From Mangifera indica (taxonomy: Eukaryota; Streptophyta; Magnoliopsida; Sapindales; Anacardiaceae), in contig NC_058152.1 of assembly GCF_011075055.1 (NCBI RefSeq), forward strand, positions 6,262,001-6,326,000: a stretch of DNA of 64,000 nucleotides, read 5' to 3'. Numbering within the stretch: position 1 is the stretch's first letter; every line of letters starts with the position of its first letter. Below the pieces are notes generated by a model that was not told the origin of the DNA, searched no databases, and saw nothing but the letters and a program-made list of their open reading frames with translations. Positions 1-12,325 of the stretch are shown here, piece by piece. Position numbers and translations under genes: made by a program.

Positions 1-1900
1 TTATATTCAAGAAGTTATTAAAGCATACAACACATATGTAAGCCTAAACTATACTAAACAACTTATCACAAACAGACAATAAAAACATAAAATCTTTCAA
101 ACAAATATTTGATTAAAATCAATTACTTAAGCAAGTCTTTTTGAAGATATGCATGAGGTAGAGGCATTTTAGTCATTTATTCATTTGGATTGAATTAATG
201 TGTTTTGGGTTTGTTTATGTTTAGGTATGCACTATGATTTATATGATTTGGATTTTGTGTTATGAGCTTGAATAATAAGTATACTTTTAGGGATTGTGGG
301 ATTGTTTTATTTACCATGCGTATTATTTATTATTTGTTGCGTATATTGTGGGATAGTTTAAATTAACACGTCTCTTTGGAGATATATTATGAACAAGAGT
401 ATGTATTTAGAGAGGAGTGTTACAGGGTTCAACCTAATTTATCGTCTAAAAGATCTAGTCCTTCTCCAAGAAGGTGTGTCTCAAAACCTCCAAAACATGA
501 GACTACGACTCTAAAACATAGGTTGGAGGATGATCGTACGGGTCTATTGAAATGTCTTAAAAGATCATAAGAAGAGGAGTATCCATTCTTTATTGGCAAG
601 AGTAAACGCATAAGAGCCACTATGGTAGACATATTAGGTGATATTGTTTCTCTATCTTGATTTCTCTCCAACTTGACTTTTAGGGATGATGGAAAGTTAG
701 TCATAAGCCTTCTTGTTGTTATAAAGATCATGTAAGAGTGTATCTCTCAGGACAAGTGGGCAAGGTATAGTGGTATGACAACTTCTATAAAGTTGTAACA
801 TTCGGTTCAGCATAGTATAAAGGTAATTTCTGCCTTTTTTTTTTTTCTTATTGGAGAGAGGTTTAGGACTACTTTCTAAATTGTCTAAAGATCAATTGTG
901 TAACTTCTTTCAATGCCATTTTTCGCAAGCCATTGTTATAATTGTGAGTGGGAGATGTGCTTGTGCCCTCCTTCTAGTGTAAAAATGTTGATGTAATTTC
1001 TTATCACTAATTGATGTACATAATTCAAACTATTGCACAAGATAGACTAAGATAATAATGATTAAATATGAAAATACTCGAGCAAGTGTACTACGGGTGT
1101 ATAAGAGGATAAATTGAGATAAGTAAAAGAAAAAATAAGACACATGATTTTTTACATGGTTCGATCCGATGATCAGAATGCCTAAATCTATGGTGTTGTC
1201 ACTAATTTGAATATAATACAAGAGTAATACGAGATATTTTCTCTCTTATTTCACTTATATACAAGTTTTTTGAAAAGAAAAATATATTTGGAGCTATTTC
1301 AATTTAGGACCCAATCAGTGATTTAAATTTAAATGGAAGGGAGTTATGCTAATATCTTATTTATAGAGAAGTTAACATTTTATTGAATGATTGTTATAAA
1401 GGTGTTGTGTCACAAAATATAGATAAGCCCCTCTTTTAATAAAATTATCACCATTAAAGAACATTAATCTTTATAAAATATTGAGTTGAATTGAAACTAT
1501 CTAGCCATTAATTGTTTATTGAATTGTCTAGCTATTAGATTGAATTCTATTATGCTATAGGTTTTGAGTCGGAGAATATCATTTTCTATCACCATCTTTA
1601 ATATTAACGACGTCCCCTTTTTGACTTTAAGTCATCATTGAGACGTTGATGGGTGCACTTTCTTACCTTAAATTGTCATCCAGACAAACTACGTATACGG
1701 AGGGCCCATCGTCGTATTTAAATTTTTATAGTTTGAAAAGATGGAATTTAAATTTATTTTTTAAATTTTCGTCCAGAGAACAAAGCAACGGATTCTCCAT
1801 CCCTGTTAGGTAAACAGTAAGTAAATTAGACGTGGAGTAGTAGAAAGAAAGTATTGTGTAGAGGAAGCAAAGTATTTTTGTACAAACAAAGCCACTTCGG
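1..1900. other. Intergenic region, no supported gene
   Basis: I see no convincing gene here. Short overlapping ORFs lie on both strands at about 376-731, but none has a recognisable domain, splice context or neighbouring exon. The text near 1,150-1,210 (a 'ttacatggttcgatccga' phrase) resembles leader or LTR debris of plant retrotransposons, but no paired LTR or coding domain supports an element. The last 200 bases probably hold the promoter and leader of the RING-CH gene that follows. Confidence 0.5.
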
Positions 1901-1929
1901 CGACTCATAGAATAAATGAAAATTGAAAG

Positions 1930-2407
1930 TGAGCATCCACCATTCATTCTTTTGCTGGACTCTGAAGGATTCAACTCCAACTTTCCTTTTTCTATCTGCC
2001 ATTCTTTTCCCCCTTCAACTCCCACTTCTTGAAAGGTTCATTCTTTCAATTACTCTTTTTAGGGTTTTTATTTCATTTAAAAATTTATGGAATTTATCGA
2101 CCTGTTTCTTTGCTTTCTATAAGTTGAAGTTTTCCATCCTAGAATGGCTGCAATGGGCGAGGTTTTCTATCTTTCTCTTGATTTTGTCTGCACATAATTA
2201 TATTCACCCTGGAGTTGTTTCTATCATGCTTTGTTCAGTAGATTGGATACATAATTTCTGTCTAACTAATTGTTTTTATGTGTTTTTTATCATTCTAAAA
2301 CAGGAATCTCAAGGTCCCAATTGTTAGTTGTTGTGAATTTGAGGGTTATGGATCAACTAAGGCTTTTTATATAATTGACTTGTTGTGAAACTCAGTCAAT
2401 TGATTAG
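1930..2407 (+). other. Probable 5' leader of the RING-CH gene, with a leader intron
   Basis: This CT-rich, AUG-poor sequence lies directly upstream of the start codon at 2,408. A possible leader intron runs from a GT at about 2,035 (context gaaag|gttcat) to the acceptor 'ctaaaacag' ending at about 2,303. The 134-codon ORF at 1,923-2,327 has hydrophobic, low-complexity content expected of translated T-rich intron and leader, so I do not call it a gene. The true transcription start cannot be placed. Confidence 0.35.
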
Positions 2408-5400
2408 ATGGGTAAAGAAAACCCGTCACAAACCAACGCTGGTGGAGTTAGCAATGAAGTTTTTTCTCTTCAGTCTCAAGATTCAGAGGGGAACTCGCCA
2501 TACAGTGCAGACAAGGAGGCAGGCTTGGCAACCTGCCGTGTGTGCCAGTGTGCTGAATCTGACAAAAGAGGAGATGCTGCATTAGGCTTTTTGGGCATCA
2601 CTACTCCTTTGAAAGAATCGCGTAAAAGCAATGGAGAATTACAACCTGATGACAAACAAATGCAAAAAGATGGTGAAAGTGCCAAGAATGTTGCGAGAAA
2701 ATCTGATTTTGTTGAGTTCATGAGCCCTGATGGGGAAGTTTTTATTTGTAATGCCGATTTAGAAATGGGTACATGTAACAGCCAAGACGCTCTAATTGAT
2801 CTTGGTTGTTCTTGCAAAAGTGATCTTTCTTTGGTGCACTATGCGTGTGCCCTTAAATGGTTTGTTAATCATGGATCCACTGTTTGTGAAATCTGTGGGC
2901 ATGTTGCAAAAAATATCAGGATTTCTGACTTTAAAAAGGTCCTGGTTTCGTTAAAGGATTATGAAGCATTAAGAGAACGAACAGCCAGTGGAGAACCCAA
3001 TCCTACTCAGGTGCATACAAATCCAGATGTTGATCCTGATGCTGTTGCTGCTATTAGAAGGCAACGGCTTAGTGAGATTTCATTGTGGTTTAGTCCACAT
3101 AATCATAATATTCATCATAATAGTAACTCTAATGCAGTTCTCAGTCTGTTTCTGAACAACCTTTGAATACTGTTACTGAAGAGGTGTTGACTGCTGAGAA
3201 TCCTGCAACAAAATGGGCGGTGGAAGGCACTGGGATCTTGCTTGCTACTGGCCTACTTACTGTCACTCTTGCATGGCTCATTGCTCCTCGTGTTGGCAAG
3301 GTGTGTTGGGTTATGGATCGCTATATACTTCATTTGGATTATTATAGACAAGGAAGATTACTTTAATTTCATAGTATTGTGATGAAATGCAATGCCGTGG
3401 GTTGCTTACTTATCTTATATTCTGAGGTTTTATGCTTGTGTAGTCAGGACTGGAGGGTTTGCATAAATTCTTGCAGCTTGTACCTACTCAGAATCAATAA
3501 CTACTTGATAGGAAGCCTAGATTAATTGAGTATTTCTGTATTGATATATTAATTGTTATTATGTTGGTCTGAGCTGGCATCTGATAGGCCTTGTGTCAAT
3601 GTTCTGAATAGTTATTAAGGTTTTCTATAAACTTATATTTGTACTGGAATTATGATTACCAATTAGCATAATTCTAATTACAAAGGATATTGTACTTGGT
3701 ATGGGTAGTACTCATGATTCAACTAGAATATACGTTTATATAAGTACCAATGAAAAAACATATGTTTATGTAGCCATTCAGGATATAGTGTCAATAACAG
3801 CTGTTTTGGTATTGTTTTCTAGATAATCTTATCTAGCGTCAATCTGTCTTCTGATTTTATATTTGTGACTTTTATGCATCAGAGACTTCTTTGTCTTTTG
3901 GTATTTTCTATACTTTCCTGATATACTTTTGTAGTTTTAACTGGCATTTGTTTATATCATTCGCAAGCCGAACTGATTCAATCAGTTGGAAGAATTATTG
4001 ATTATCGGTTAATATATGAACGGGACATAATGTGGTTCTCTTAAATTCTTGAAGTTTGAAGTTCTCAGTCTTGACACTATGTTGCGAAATGAATAATAGT
4101 TACTTTACTATTCTAATAGTTTACGGTTCTAGTAACCAATGGTTGTCTATCTCATTTGAGAAGATAAGTATTCCTTGTTGGCTTTGTAACTCTTTGACAA
4201 TTATCAGAAAGCAAGTTAAAATTCTTTGCCTTTATGCATTAACAAGTCACAGCAAAATCGAAGTAGAATAAAAAAGAAGAAAAAAAAAGAAAACACCCCA
4301 AAAGATGAGGATTGTTACTTCTGATGGACACAGAAACTGTAAATTTTAAGTTGTTTTCCGCTGATTATGAAGGTCATTTGATGTCCTAAATTAGGCCATT
4401 AATGTTATCATTAATTTCTCCTTTTTCAAGTGTCTTGTGTAATTATTATGCTTTAGGGTCAAATGGTCTTTTTGGAAAATGTATATGGTATATTTATCCA
4501 GTCTTTAAGTGGAAAATGTTTCTTTTGGAAACTACCCTGTCTGTATTTGAACTCATGCTTTCATATTTAGTGATTATATGTATTCTATCTCTCACATTCG
4601 GTATGCCTTGTTTTTTTTTTTTTTTTGGCTTTATTTGATGGACTCCAATTTGATGTACAGAAAACTGCTAGAAATGGTCTTCATATTCTCCTTGGAGGCA
4701 TTTGTGCTTTAACCATTGTGGTCTTCTTTCGCTTTGTAAGTAGCTTCGATTCTATTTCATTTGGTTTTGCATCTTTAAAGCATAGTTTAATTTAATTGGA
4801 CTCTATATGTGTAAACCCATATGATTGGTCACATTTTATTGACTCCTTGGGGTTATTTGGGATATTATATCCCATGAGTTTCCTTTTCACCAATGTTTTA
4901 GGGTTGAGAGGTAGCTCCTTGTTTGGCTGCCAACGTTTTCTTGTGTTGACTGCCACCAATGGGACTTCACCTCACTTAATATAGTAATTAAGCTAAATTC
5001 TGGTTGAACTGCTGGAGCATGGACTGGTTTTTCTTTGTTGGTGTCCCCTGTCTAGATTGAACAAACCTAACAAAATTCACCCCGGTGTATCATTGACTTA
5101 TTTTAATAAGAAACCATAAGCTATTTATGGTAAGAATTAAGAGAACACAGTAATGGACCAGATTTCTGTCAAGAAAAAAAGCCTCCTTTTGAAGCGGTAT
5201 CATATATACAAAAAGAACTAAGAAAACAACCAGAAACCTATGATTTTAGGTGGTGGAGAATGCTCAAAATTTGATGAAATAATTCTTGATGCATGTCTTA
5301 TTGATTTGGCTTTTAACTGATAGTTGTCTCATCTGGCAATACATTCCACCAAAAATAAAAGGATCAGTTCCCATAGCTGGTTTTACAAGCACTGGCTAAT

Positions 5401-5880
5401 CTTTTCATATCAGATAACTTTTGCCGTCAGGTTCAAGATTTAAGTTCTATTATGGATTTGGTTTTCCCTTTTAGCTCCCCAAAGTTGTTACTACTAGGTT
5501 GCTGCCTCATTGGTTTACTTGCTTATATGACCTAGCAAAATTAATTTGGTTGTGATCTTGAATCTTTCAGTCACAAGGATATGTGTGTTCCACTGACATT
5601 TGTTTCTTTGATCGTGAAATTTGTTTTTTGATTCACTGCATTGTTCATTTATTTGAATGTATTAGATGGAGACTACTGCTTGATTGCATGTTTATATCTT
5701 TATCAAGAGGGGAAAATAGATAGCATCTGTCAACAATAACATTTACACTTCGGAAAATTGCAGATTGTGCTTACTAGAATCAAATATGGACCTGCACGCT
5801 ACTGGGCTATCTTGTTTGTCTTCTGGTTTCTTGTGTTTGGTATATGGGCATCACGAACACATGGCGTGCATACAACATGA
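2408..5880 (+). CDS. RING-CH (RINGv) zinc-finger membrane protein, probable E3 ubiquitin ligase; exon 1 carries an apparent frame break
   Basis: Coding exons read by eye: 2408-3300, 4661-4735 and 5764-5880. Splices are GGCAAG|GTGTGT, acceptor gtacag|AAAACT, donor CGCTTT|GTAAGT and acceptor ttgcag|ATTGTG, all phase 0. Exon 1 encodes a C4HC3 RING-CH set: C43, C46, C134, C136, H144, C147, C160, C163. The C-terminal half has three hydrophobic segments: one at the end of exon 1 (GILLATGLLTVTLAWLI), one in exon 2 (ILLGGICALTIVVFFRF) and one in exon 3 (YWAILFVFWFLVFGIW). Family knowledge: RINGv proteins usually recruit E2 enzymes to membrane substrates, so a membrane-bound ubiquitin ligase is inferred. 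The first reading frame stops at 3164-3166, but the conserved-looking continuation (VSEQPLNTVTEEV) lies in another frame, as if two extra bases sit near 3,137-3,150. It could be a recent null allele, a sequencing error, or bypassed by a 134-bp intron at 3,011-3,144. I recognise the domain but not a specific orthologue. Confidence 0.75.
3301..4660 (+). other. Intron 1 of the RING-CH gene
   Basis: A 1.36-kb T-rich intron with a GT donor, an AG acceptor and a long polyT run near 4,611-4,626, about 35 bases before the acceptor. No transposon or coding remnant was recognised in it. Short ORFs at 4,056-4,638 look like intron noise. Confidence 0.6.
4736..5763 (+). other. Intron 2 of the RING-CH gene
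   Basis: A 1.03-kb intron with donor GTAAGT and acceptor TTGCAG. Nothing coding was recognised. It separates the second and third membrane segments of the encoded protein. Confidence 0.6.
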
Positions 5881-7999
5881 TTTCTTATTAAAATATTTAT
5901 GTATATAAAAAGTCAACGTTTTTTGGTTTTGCTAAATGTTTAAAGATTTATGTTGATGCATGTAGCTGTTTAGATCTTGTCATTAGTAGTGCCTTTAAAT
6001 GTAACAATGAGCTGTGGATAGCCATCAATGGTGTGCAATGGCACTGGCATAATTACTCATGAAGATCTTGGTACTTTACATTATTTTCTATCTGGCGATA
6101 TTTTTGTATATTTTTGAAATCCTTATTATCTCATGGGCACGTTTAAAATTCATTTGTTAGTAATTTATGTTGCAGTTGCAGCTTTTAAAGATTACAGTGA
6201 AGGCTTATGCATTAAGAGAAAGAAACTAGGCTAAAAAAATGTGAAAATGATACTTCTTACAAGTATCATCCTTACAAAACCAAAGCGCTCCAAATATCTT
6301 CAATTTTGAACTATCATGGTCTGGGAAAGCTGCTACACGAAAATAACTTAAATAGTGAAGTACATCACTTAATGAGTATGTTGATCCCTTAGATATAAGA
6401 TGACAAAGAATTAGAATTTTATCTTGCCATGAAAAGGATCCCAACAAATATATATTCCCTTGCATGTTGCCATTACTGATACAACCTCACATATAATGCT
6501 GTAGGGTTGGTGATGGGGAATCCGATGCTACTTAAAGTTAAGACCGGTTAAAGTTAAGACCGGTTCTTGTGAAAACTTAAATGTAAGTAGGGTGGTTAAG
6601 GATCTCGTGATGGTATTTGATAGACACAAAATCATGGAAAATTCTGTCACTATTGTCTTCCCAATGCTTCTCATGAAGTTTTTATCTGTCACATTTGCAT
6701 GAACACAGATGCCAAATGGAAGAATAGTAAGGACGTTGGTAAGTTGTTGTTCAAGGCAGCGAAAAAGTATAGGGTTAATTCATTTATAAGTCTATTCCAA
6801 AAAATGTGGTCAATACATCCGCAAAGTGCAATTTGGTTGCAGAATGAAGTTGAAATTTAGAGATGGGCATGACAATAGGTCTAATCATTTAGGCATAAAT
6901 ATAATGTTACTATGAACTTTGTCACAAAGGAAGCATAAAGCCTCTCAATACATATATATTGTTGCTGAAGGACATTATAAAAAGGTGGTTCACATCATTT
7001 GACTAAGTAAGCTAATGAGGAGATGTTTAAATCCTCAAGGTGTAGGCCATCAATATGAACATATATGAGGTTTCACATGGGAGTAACTCTTTTGTCGTCA
7101 ATATGGTAACAAGAACGTGCACGTGCTAGAGATTCTAGTTAAATAGCCTTTCATGTAAACATGCTTTGACTATTTTGAAAATGTTAAGTGTGAATGAGTA
7201 TTATGGATATTGCTCTCCTAAATATACAAATAATAATAATAATATGTAGAATTTAGTATTCCTAGTGGGAGATTAGTTTAATTAAGTCTTTCCTTCATAA
7301 ATATAAGATCAGATAGCACCAAAAAACTCCCCTACAATCATTAGCTCTTGTCTTGCTGTAAGACACAATCTTAACAGTTCTTGTTTACCATTTATTTCAT
7401 AATACCCTATTTTGTTTCAACATGTATGACACAATAACAAACTCTTCATACAGTCTATCAGAAAATCATTTTGATTAGACAATATTATACTTGAAATTGA
7501 CATGTACAATCACCTAATGACAATTTCCTATGTTAACAAGGAAGCAAACATGCACAATCATAGATCACATGTGAAAAATTACAATCAGTTAATCACTTAT
7601 TAGCATTAGAAGACAATGAAGTGTATGTTAGCTAAAAAACTTTGAAATAATTATCCATAAATAAGAAGTTTTTTTGGTAATTTAATGAGAGAAAAAATTC
7701 GATTGAAGTCATAACCTATCATGAAATAATTATCCAAAGTGATGGTGTTTTAGGGGGTGTCCTTGGGTTTATCTTGTTGATAAATTCTTACCAATTGACT
7801 ATAGTTGTCAATATGTTGGAATAAATTGATATATGATCAGTGAAATGACATGGACAATGTCGTGCTAAATTGGTAAAATCAAGTAATAATTTACATCTCG
7901 TTTTGTAAATAGAGAATTGCTTAGTGGTCTATACATCCAACTTTGATAATAACTAACCATAACAAACCTTTTTTTAATCTCCCAAACATTCTTTCATTT
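5881..7999. other. Intergenic region downstream of the RING-CH gene
   Basis: The first 100-200 bases are AT-rich and contain poly(A)-signal-like text, so they probably hold the 3' UTR. A short direct repeat, 'aaagttaagaccggtt' twice in tandem, lies at about 6,534-6,567. The rest shows no gene or domain that I can support. Confidence 0.45.
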
Positions 8000-8533
8000 T
8001 GTTAGAGCTAATGTTTACGTTATAAAATGAAGAAGAAACAGCAAATGATGGAAATGTTAAGCAGAAGTGGCAAATTAACGAAGATGACAAGTGTCAAACC
8101 AATGAAAAAAGAAAAGGATACAAGTAGGTAATGGATTGAAGATATGCAACCAAAAAAAAAAAGGGCTAGTCCATAAGGAGAATTAGAAGTAGACGTGGAA
8201 AATTAAGATCGGAGAAAAAGATGTAGAGAAGAGCTTGATATGGCTAGGAGGAATATGCAAAAATTAGTGACTAGAGGAAAAAAAGAGAGAACCAGTCTCT
8301 CAAATGCTGGAGATATTTATGTGACTATTATTTTGGGAGAAAGAATGGTTTGTAATGCATTTTGAATTGAAGTGCAGTTGAATCACAGTGAATTAATACA
8401 AAAGTAGTGAATCTTTTGCTCAAATATTTGTTGTTACATTGTTCTTATGCATTTTGTAAGTTGTTTTGTTTAGGTATTGGTACATCAGAGAAATGGGGAA
8501 GCCATGAAACTCTATAAGGAAAAGGGAAAGAAC
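8000..8533 (+). repeat. 5' LTR-like repeat of the Reina-like gypsy element
   Basis: Begins TGTTAGAGCTAATG and matches 11,865-12,325 along most of its length, with shared runs such as 'aatcttttgctcaaatattt'. A degenerate initiator-Met primer-binding text (ttggtacatcagag) lies at about 8,475. Similarity to the second copy continues beyond it through 'gaagccatgaaactctataag'. The second copy lacks about 80 bp found here around 8,275-8,350. Confidence 0.65.
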
Positions 8534-11500
8534 GCAAATAAGGAAATGGATATGAAGTTGAACTCCAACTTAGTAGTTGGCCTAAACTTGTTGAGGACCA
8601 TGAAATTTAAAGGGAAGATAAGAGGGAAAGAGATTTTAGTTTTATTAGATAGCAGAGCTACCCATAACTTAATCTTAGGAGACCTAATGGAGGAGTTGGA
8701 GTTACTAGTGATGCTTGTAAAGTTTGCAACGGTTTTGGGGGATAACTGGAAGGACAAAGGTCTTGAGCAATGCAAAAACATCAAACTATAATTTCAAGAT
8801 ATCTTGATCACCCAAAACATTTTTTTATTTTAGTTAGAGAGTATAGATGTTATTCATAGGATTGACTAGTTGAACACCTTGAGGGAGGTGAAATTGAACT
8901 AAGGAACAAAAACAATGAGGTTTAATTGGAAGAAAAATCGAGCAGAGATAAGGTGGATTTTTCATTAACCTAAATAGAAACATCATTCAAGGCCTTGGTG
9001 AAATTGATGCTAGAAAAGGGTGATGGCTTTTGGGTAAAAATAGAGGGGAATACAATGATAAGGAAGGAAGCCATTGAAATTGTATATCCTAAAATTAAAA
9101 ACCTATTAACATAATTTGAGATATTGTTTGGGGAACCAAGGGGATTGCCATAAAAAAAAAAGGGATATGACCATGCAATACGGTTGATTGAGGGTGCTTA
9201 ACCACCTAATGTGAAAGCATATAGATACCCTCATTTCCATAAAAATAAAATAAAAAATTTCCTAAGAAATGTTGACTGCAAGGGCGATCAAGCCTAATGT
9301 AAGTCCATTTTCAAGCCTTATACTATTAGTCCAAAAAGAGGATAAGGGATAGATGTTTTGTGTTGCTTATAGAGCACTAAATTGAGTTACAATCCTGGAT
9401 AAGTTTCTGGTTTTGGCTATAGATGACTTTTTGGATGAGTTAGTGGGGCATTGATGTTTAATAAGCTTGATCTTAAGTCCAAGTATCATCAAATATGAGT
9501 GAGGGAGAAGGATATGGAGAAAACAATGTTTAAGACCCATGACGAACATTACAAGTTCCTAATAATGTCATTTGAACTCTCTAACACCTTAAAAACCATT
9601 AAAAGTTTAATGAATGAGATTTTTAGACCTCACCTTCAAAAATTTGTGTTGGTATTCTTCCATGACATACTAGTTTATAGTAAAAGGATAAAAGATCATT
9701 TGAAGCATCTATAAGAGGTGTTAAATCTTATACAAGCTCATTATTTAGTGGTAAATATGAAGAATTCTCTTTTAAGTAGGATGTAATAGAATAATTAGGT
9801 TACGTCACTTCAAAAGAGGGATGGAGGGTAACCCTTAAAAATATAAAAATTCAAGATATGAGGAATTGGCTTATACCATGTGATTTGTGAGATTTGAAAG
9901 GACTTTTGGGCTTAACTGAGAGGTGATTCGTGAGGAGGATATGGAAAGATCATCAAGCCCCTAACTAATCTATTAAAGAAAAATGTCTTTGTATGGAGTA
10001 AAGAGGCCACCAAGGCATTGTAAGCTTTATAGGAAGCTATGGTCATAGTCCTTATTTAACAATGTTTGATTTTACTAAAAAGTTTTTAATAAAACATATG
10101 CATCAGGATTAAGATTTGGGGCAACATTAATGCAAAATGGAAGACCGATAGTTTTTATTAGTAAGACTCTTTCTATTTGAAATAAAGGGAAGTCGACGTA
10201 TGAGAGGCAATAATGGCGATAGTTTTGGTTTTGAAAATATAGTGTCATTATCTCTTGGGAAGATATTTAAAAGTTAGAATGGATCAAAGGAGTTTGAGAT
10301 TTTTAACGGATCAATGAGTGATTAGGTATAAACAACAAAATTGGTTGGTGAAGTTGTTAAAACATGAGATACAATATCGATCCAGGTGCAAAAATAAGGT
10401 AGCAAGTGTAGTATCATGCAACTCGTGATGGGTTTAGAAAGGATAGATCAAGAAGCATTAAAGGATGAAAAATTAAAGAAGACCATTCAAGATTTGCTTA
10501 GAGATCCATACTTGCATGAGGGATATTCAATGAGAAATAGGAGTTTGTTGTACAAAAGGAGGATTATAGTATCTAGAGAATTGGTGTGTATCCCTTAATT
10601 TTTGGTATAATTTTATACATCACCTTATAGAAGACATTTGGGGTCTTATAGAACCTATAAGAAGGTATCCTAAGTTCTATTTTGAGAAGGTATTAAAAGG
10701 GATGTAAGGAAGTTTGTCATGAAATGTGAGGTTTGTCACCAGGTTAAGTATGAAGCCACATTGCCAGTAGAGTTATTACAACCCCTCCAAATTTCATCAA
10801 GTGTTTGGCAGGATCTTTAAATGGATTTCATTTTGGGTTTGCCAAAGGTTAGGGGTGGACTCCATATTAGTAGTAGTAGATAAATTGACTAATGGGCTTT
10901 CTATAATAGTTCAGTGTCTATTCATAGCAAAGAAGGTGGCTAAATTTTTTATTAGAAAAGTAGTAATGTTTCATAGGTTCCCTTGCACTATTGTGTCAGA
11001 TAAAGAGCAAGTATTCTTAAGCAATTTTTGGATGGAACTAGTCAAAATTTGGGAACACACTTGAAATTCAATTTGGCTTACCATCTACATTGAAATGTCT
11101 AAACTAGGGTGGTTGATAGGAACATTTAAACCTACCTTAGGTGTTTTTGTTTTAAGTAGCCCTAATAATGACTCAAATGGTTGGCTTGAGGGAAGTATTG
11201 ATACAATATCACTTACCACAAAGTTATGGGAATGCCACCTTTTAAAGTAATGTGTGGAAGAGATCCTTCTACACTTCTAAGGCTAGTCAAAGAAGAATAA
11301 AAAATAGATGAGGTTAACACCATGATCATAAAGAGAAATTTGATATTGGATGAGCTTAAAGATAATCTCACCAAGGCTTAAGAAATAATGAAAATGATGA
11401 ATGATAAGATTATAAAAAAAGTAGAATATAAGTAGGTGACCATGTATACCTCAAGATACCTTACCATTTTTGTTTATTGGTAACCTACTCGAATGAGATG

Positions 11501-11860
11501 TTAACCCTATATTTTTATGGCCCGTATGAGATACTAAAAAAGGTAGTTAGAGTTGTTTATAAACTAAATTTACTTGAGACATCCAAAATTTACCCAATTT
11601 TTCATTTATCCCGATTAAAGAAGAGGGTCGATTCAGGTTTTAACATTTAATGGTTATCAGACCGTTTAAATAAAGAGGTTGAATTAAAGGTGCACCCAAT
11701 AATGGCGTTGGGCTATCAATACTCACCATAAGGTAACTTAGAAATTCTAATCAAATGGGCACACCTTACAGACCTTGATCACTCTTGGGAGTTATATAAA
11801 ACTCTCAAGGAACTTTTCCCTTAACTACACCTTAAAGATAAGGTGTCTATGGATGGTGGG
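8480..11860 (+). mobile_element. Degenerate Ty3/gypsy chromovirus (Reina-like) internal region, gag missing
   Basis: Order on the plus strand: protease at 8,477-8,790 (LLDSRATHNLI, the usual DSGAT read as DSRAT); reverse transcriptase fragments at 9,160-9,715 (VLVFFHDILVYSK, the FFDDILVYS motif with D to H); RNase H at about 10,080-10,330 (ASGLRFGATLMQNGRPIVF); integrase zinc finger and core at about 10,690-11,290 (CEVCHQVKYE, then IVSDKEQVFLSNFW); and a C-terminal chromodomain-like end near 11,700-11,850. A purine-rich tract (GGATGGTGGGG) precedes the second LTR. Many stops and frameshifts show it is dead. Protease starts about 100 bp after the LTR, so gag is gone. The match to Reina-type chromoviruses rests on the GATLMQ, LSNFW and 'LEDKV'-like end motifs, so the clade is inferred. 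Confidence 0.85.
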
Positions 11861-11864
11861 GTAA

Positions 11865-12325
11865 TGTTAGAGCTAATGTCCACATTTTCTATAGAATGAA
11901 GAAGAATTATAAAAGAAAGAAAAAGTTAAGTAGAAGTGGAAAATTAATAAAGATGACAAGTGTCAAACTAATATAAAAAGTGGAAGATATAAACAAGCAA
12001 TGGATTGAAGATATGTGAAAAAAGAGAGCTAGATCACAAGGAGATTTAAGAACAAATGTGGCAAACTAAGATTGAAAAAAAAAATACAGAATAGCTTTAT
12101 ATGGATGAATGGGGAGGCTAGAAGGATTATGCATAAATTATTTGTAATGCATTTTGAACTGAACTATGATTGAATTACATTACATTAGTACAAAAGTAAG
12201 GAATCTTTTGCTCAAATATTTACTGTTACATTGTATTTTGTATGTTGTTTTACTGAGGTACTGATACAATATAAAAATGGAGAAGCCATGAAACTCTATA
12301 AGCAAAAAGGAAACAACCCAATTAC
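11865..12325 (+). repeat. 3' LTR-like repeat of the Reina-like gypsy element
   Basis: Starts TGTTAGAGCTAATG directly after a G-rich polypurine tract, as a 3' LTR should. It matches 8,000-8,533 with many substitutions and one deletion of about 80 bp. The similarity runs past the primer-binding-like position into 'gaagccatgaaactctataa'. This suggests either an unusually long LTR or the remains of a tandem second element. Confidence 0.6.

Noticed and set aside
376..731. Overlapping ORFs on both strands near the left edge
   Set aside because: No recognisable family; the opposite-strand overlap and isolation argue for chance or decayed repeat.
1923..2327. A 134-codon plus-strand ORF before the RING-CH gene
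   Set aside because: Hydrophobic, Phe/Leu/Ile-rich composition typical of T-rich leader and intron. A better start with a clear domain lies at 2,408.
3011..3144. A possible 134-bp intron that would restore the RING-CH reading frame
   Set aside because: Splice-like ends exist, but the stretch reads as plausible conserved protein, so I kept a frame break as the first explanation and list this as the alternative.
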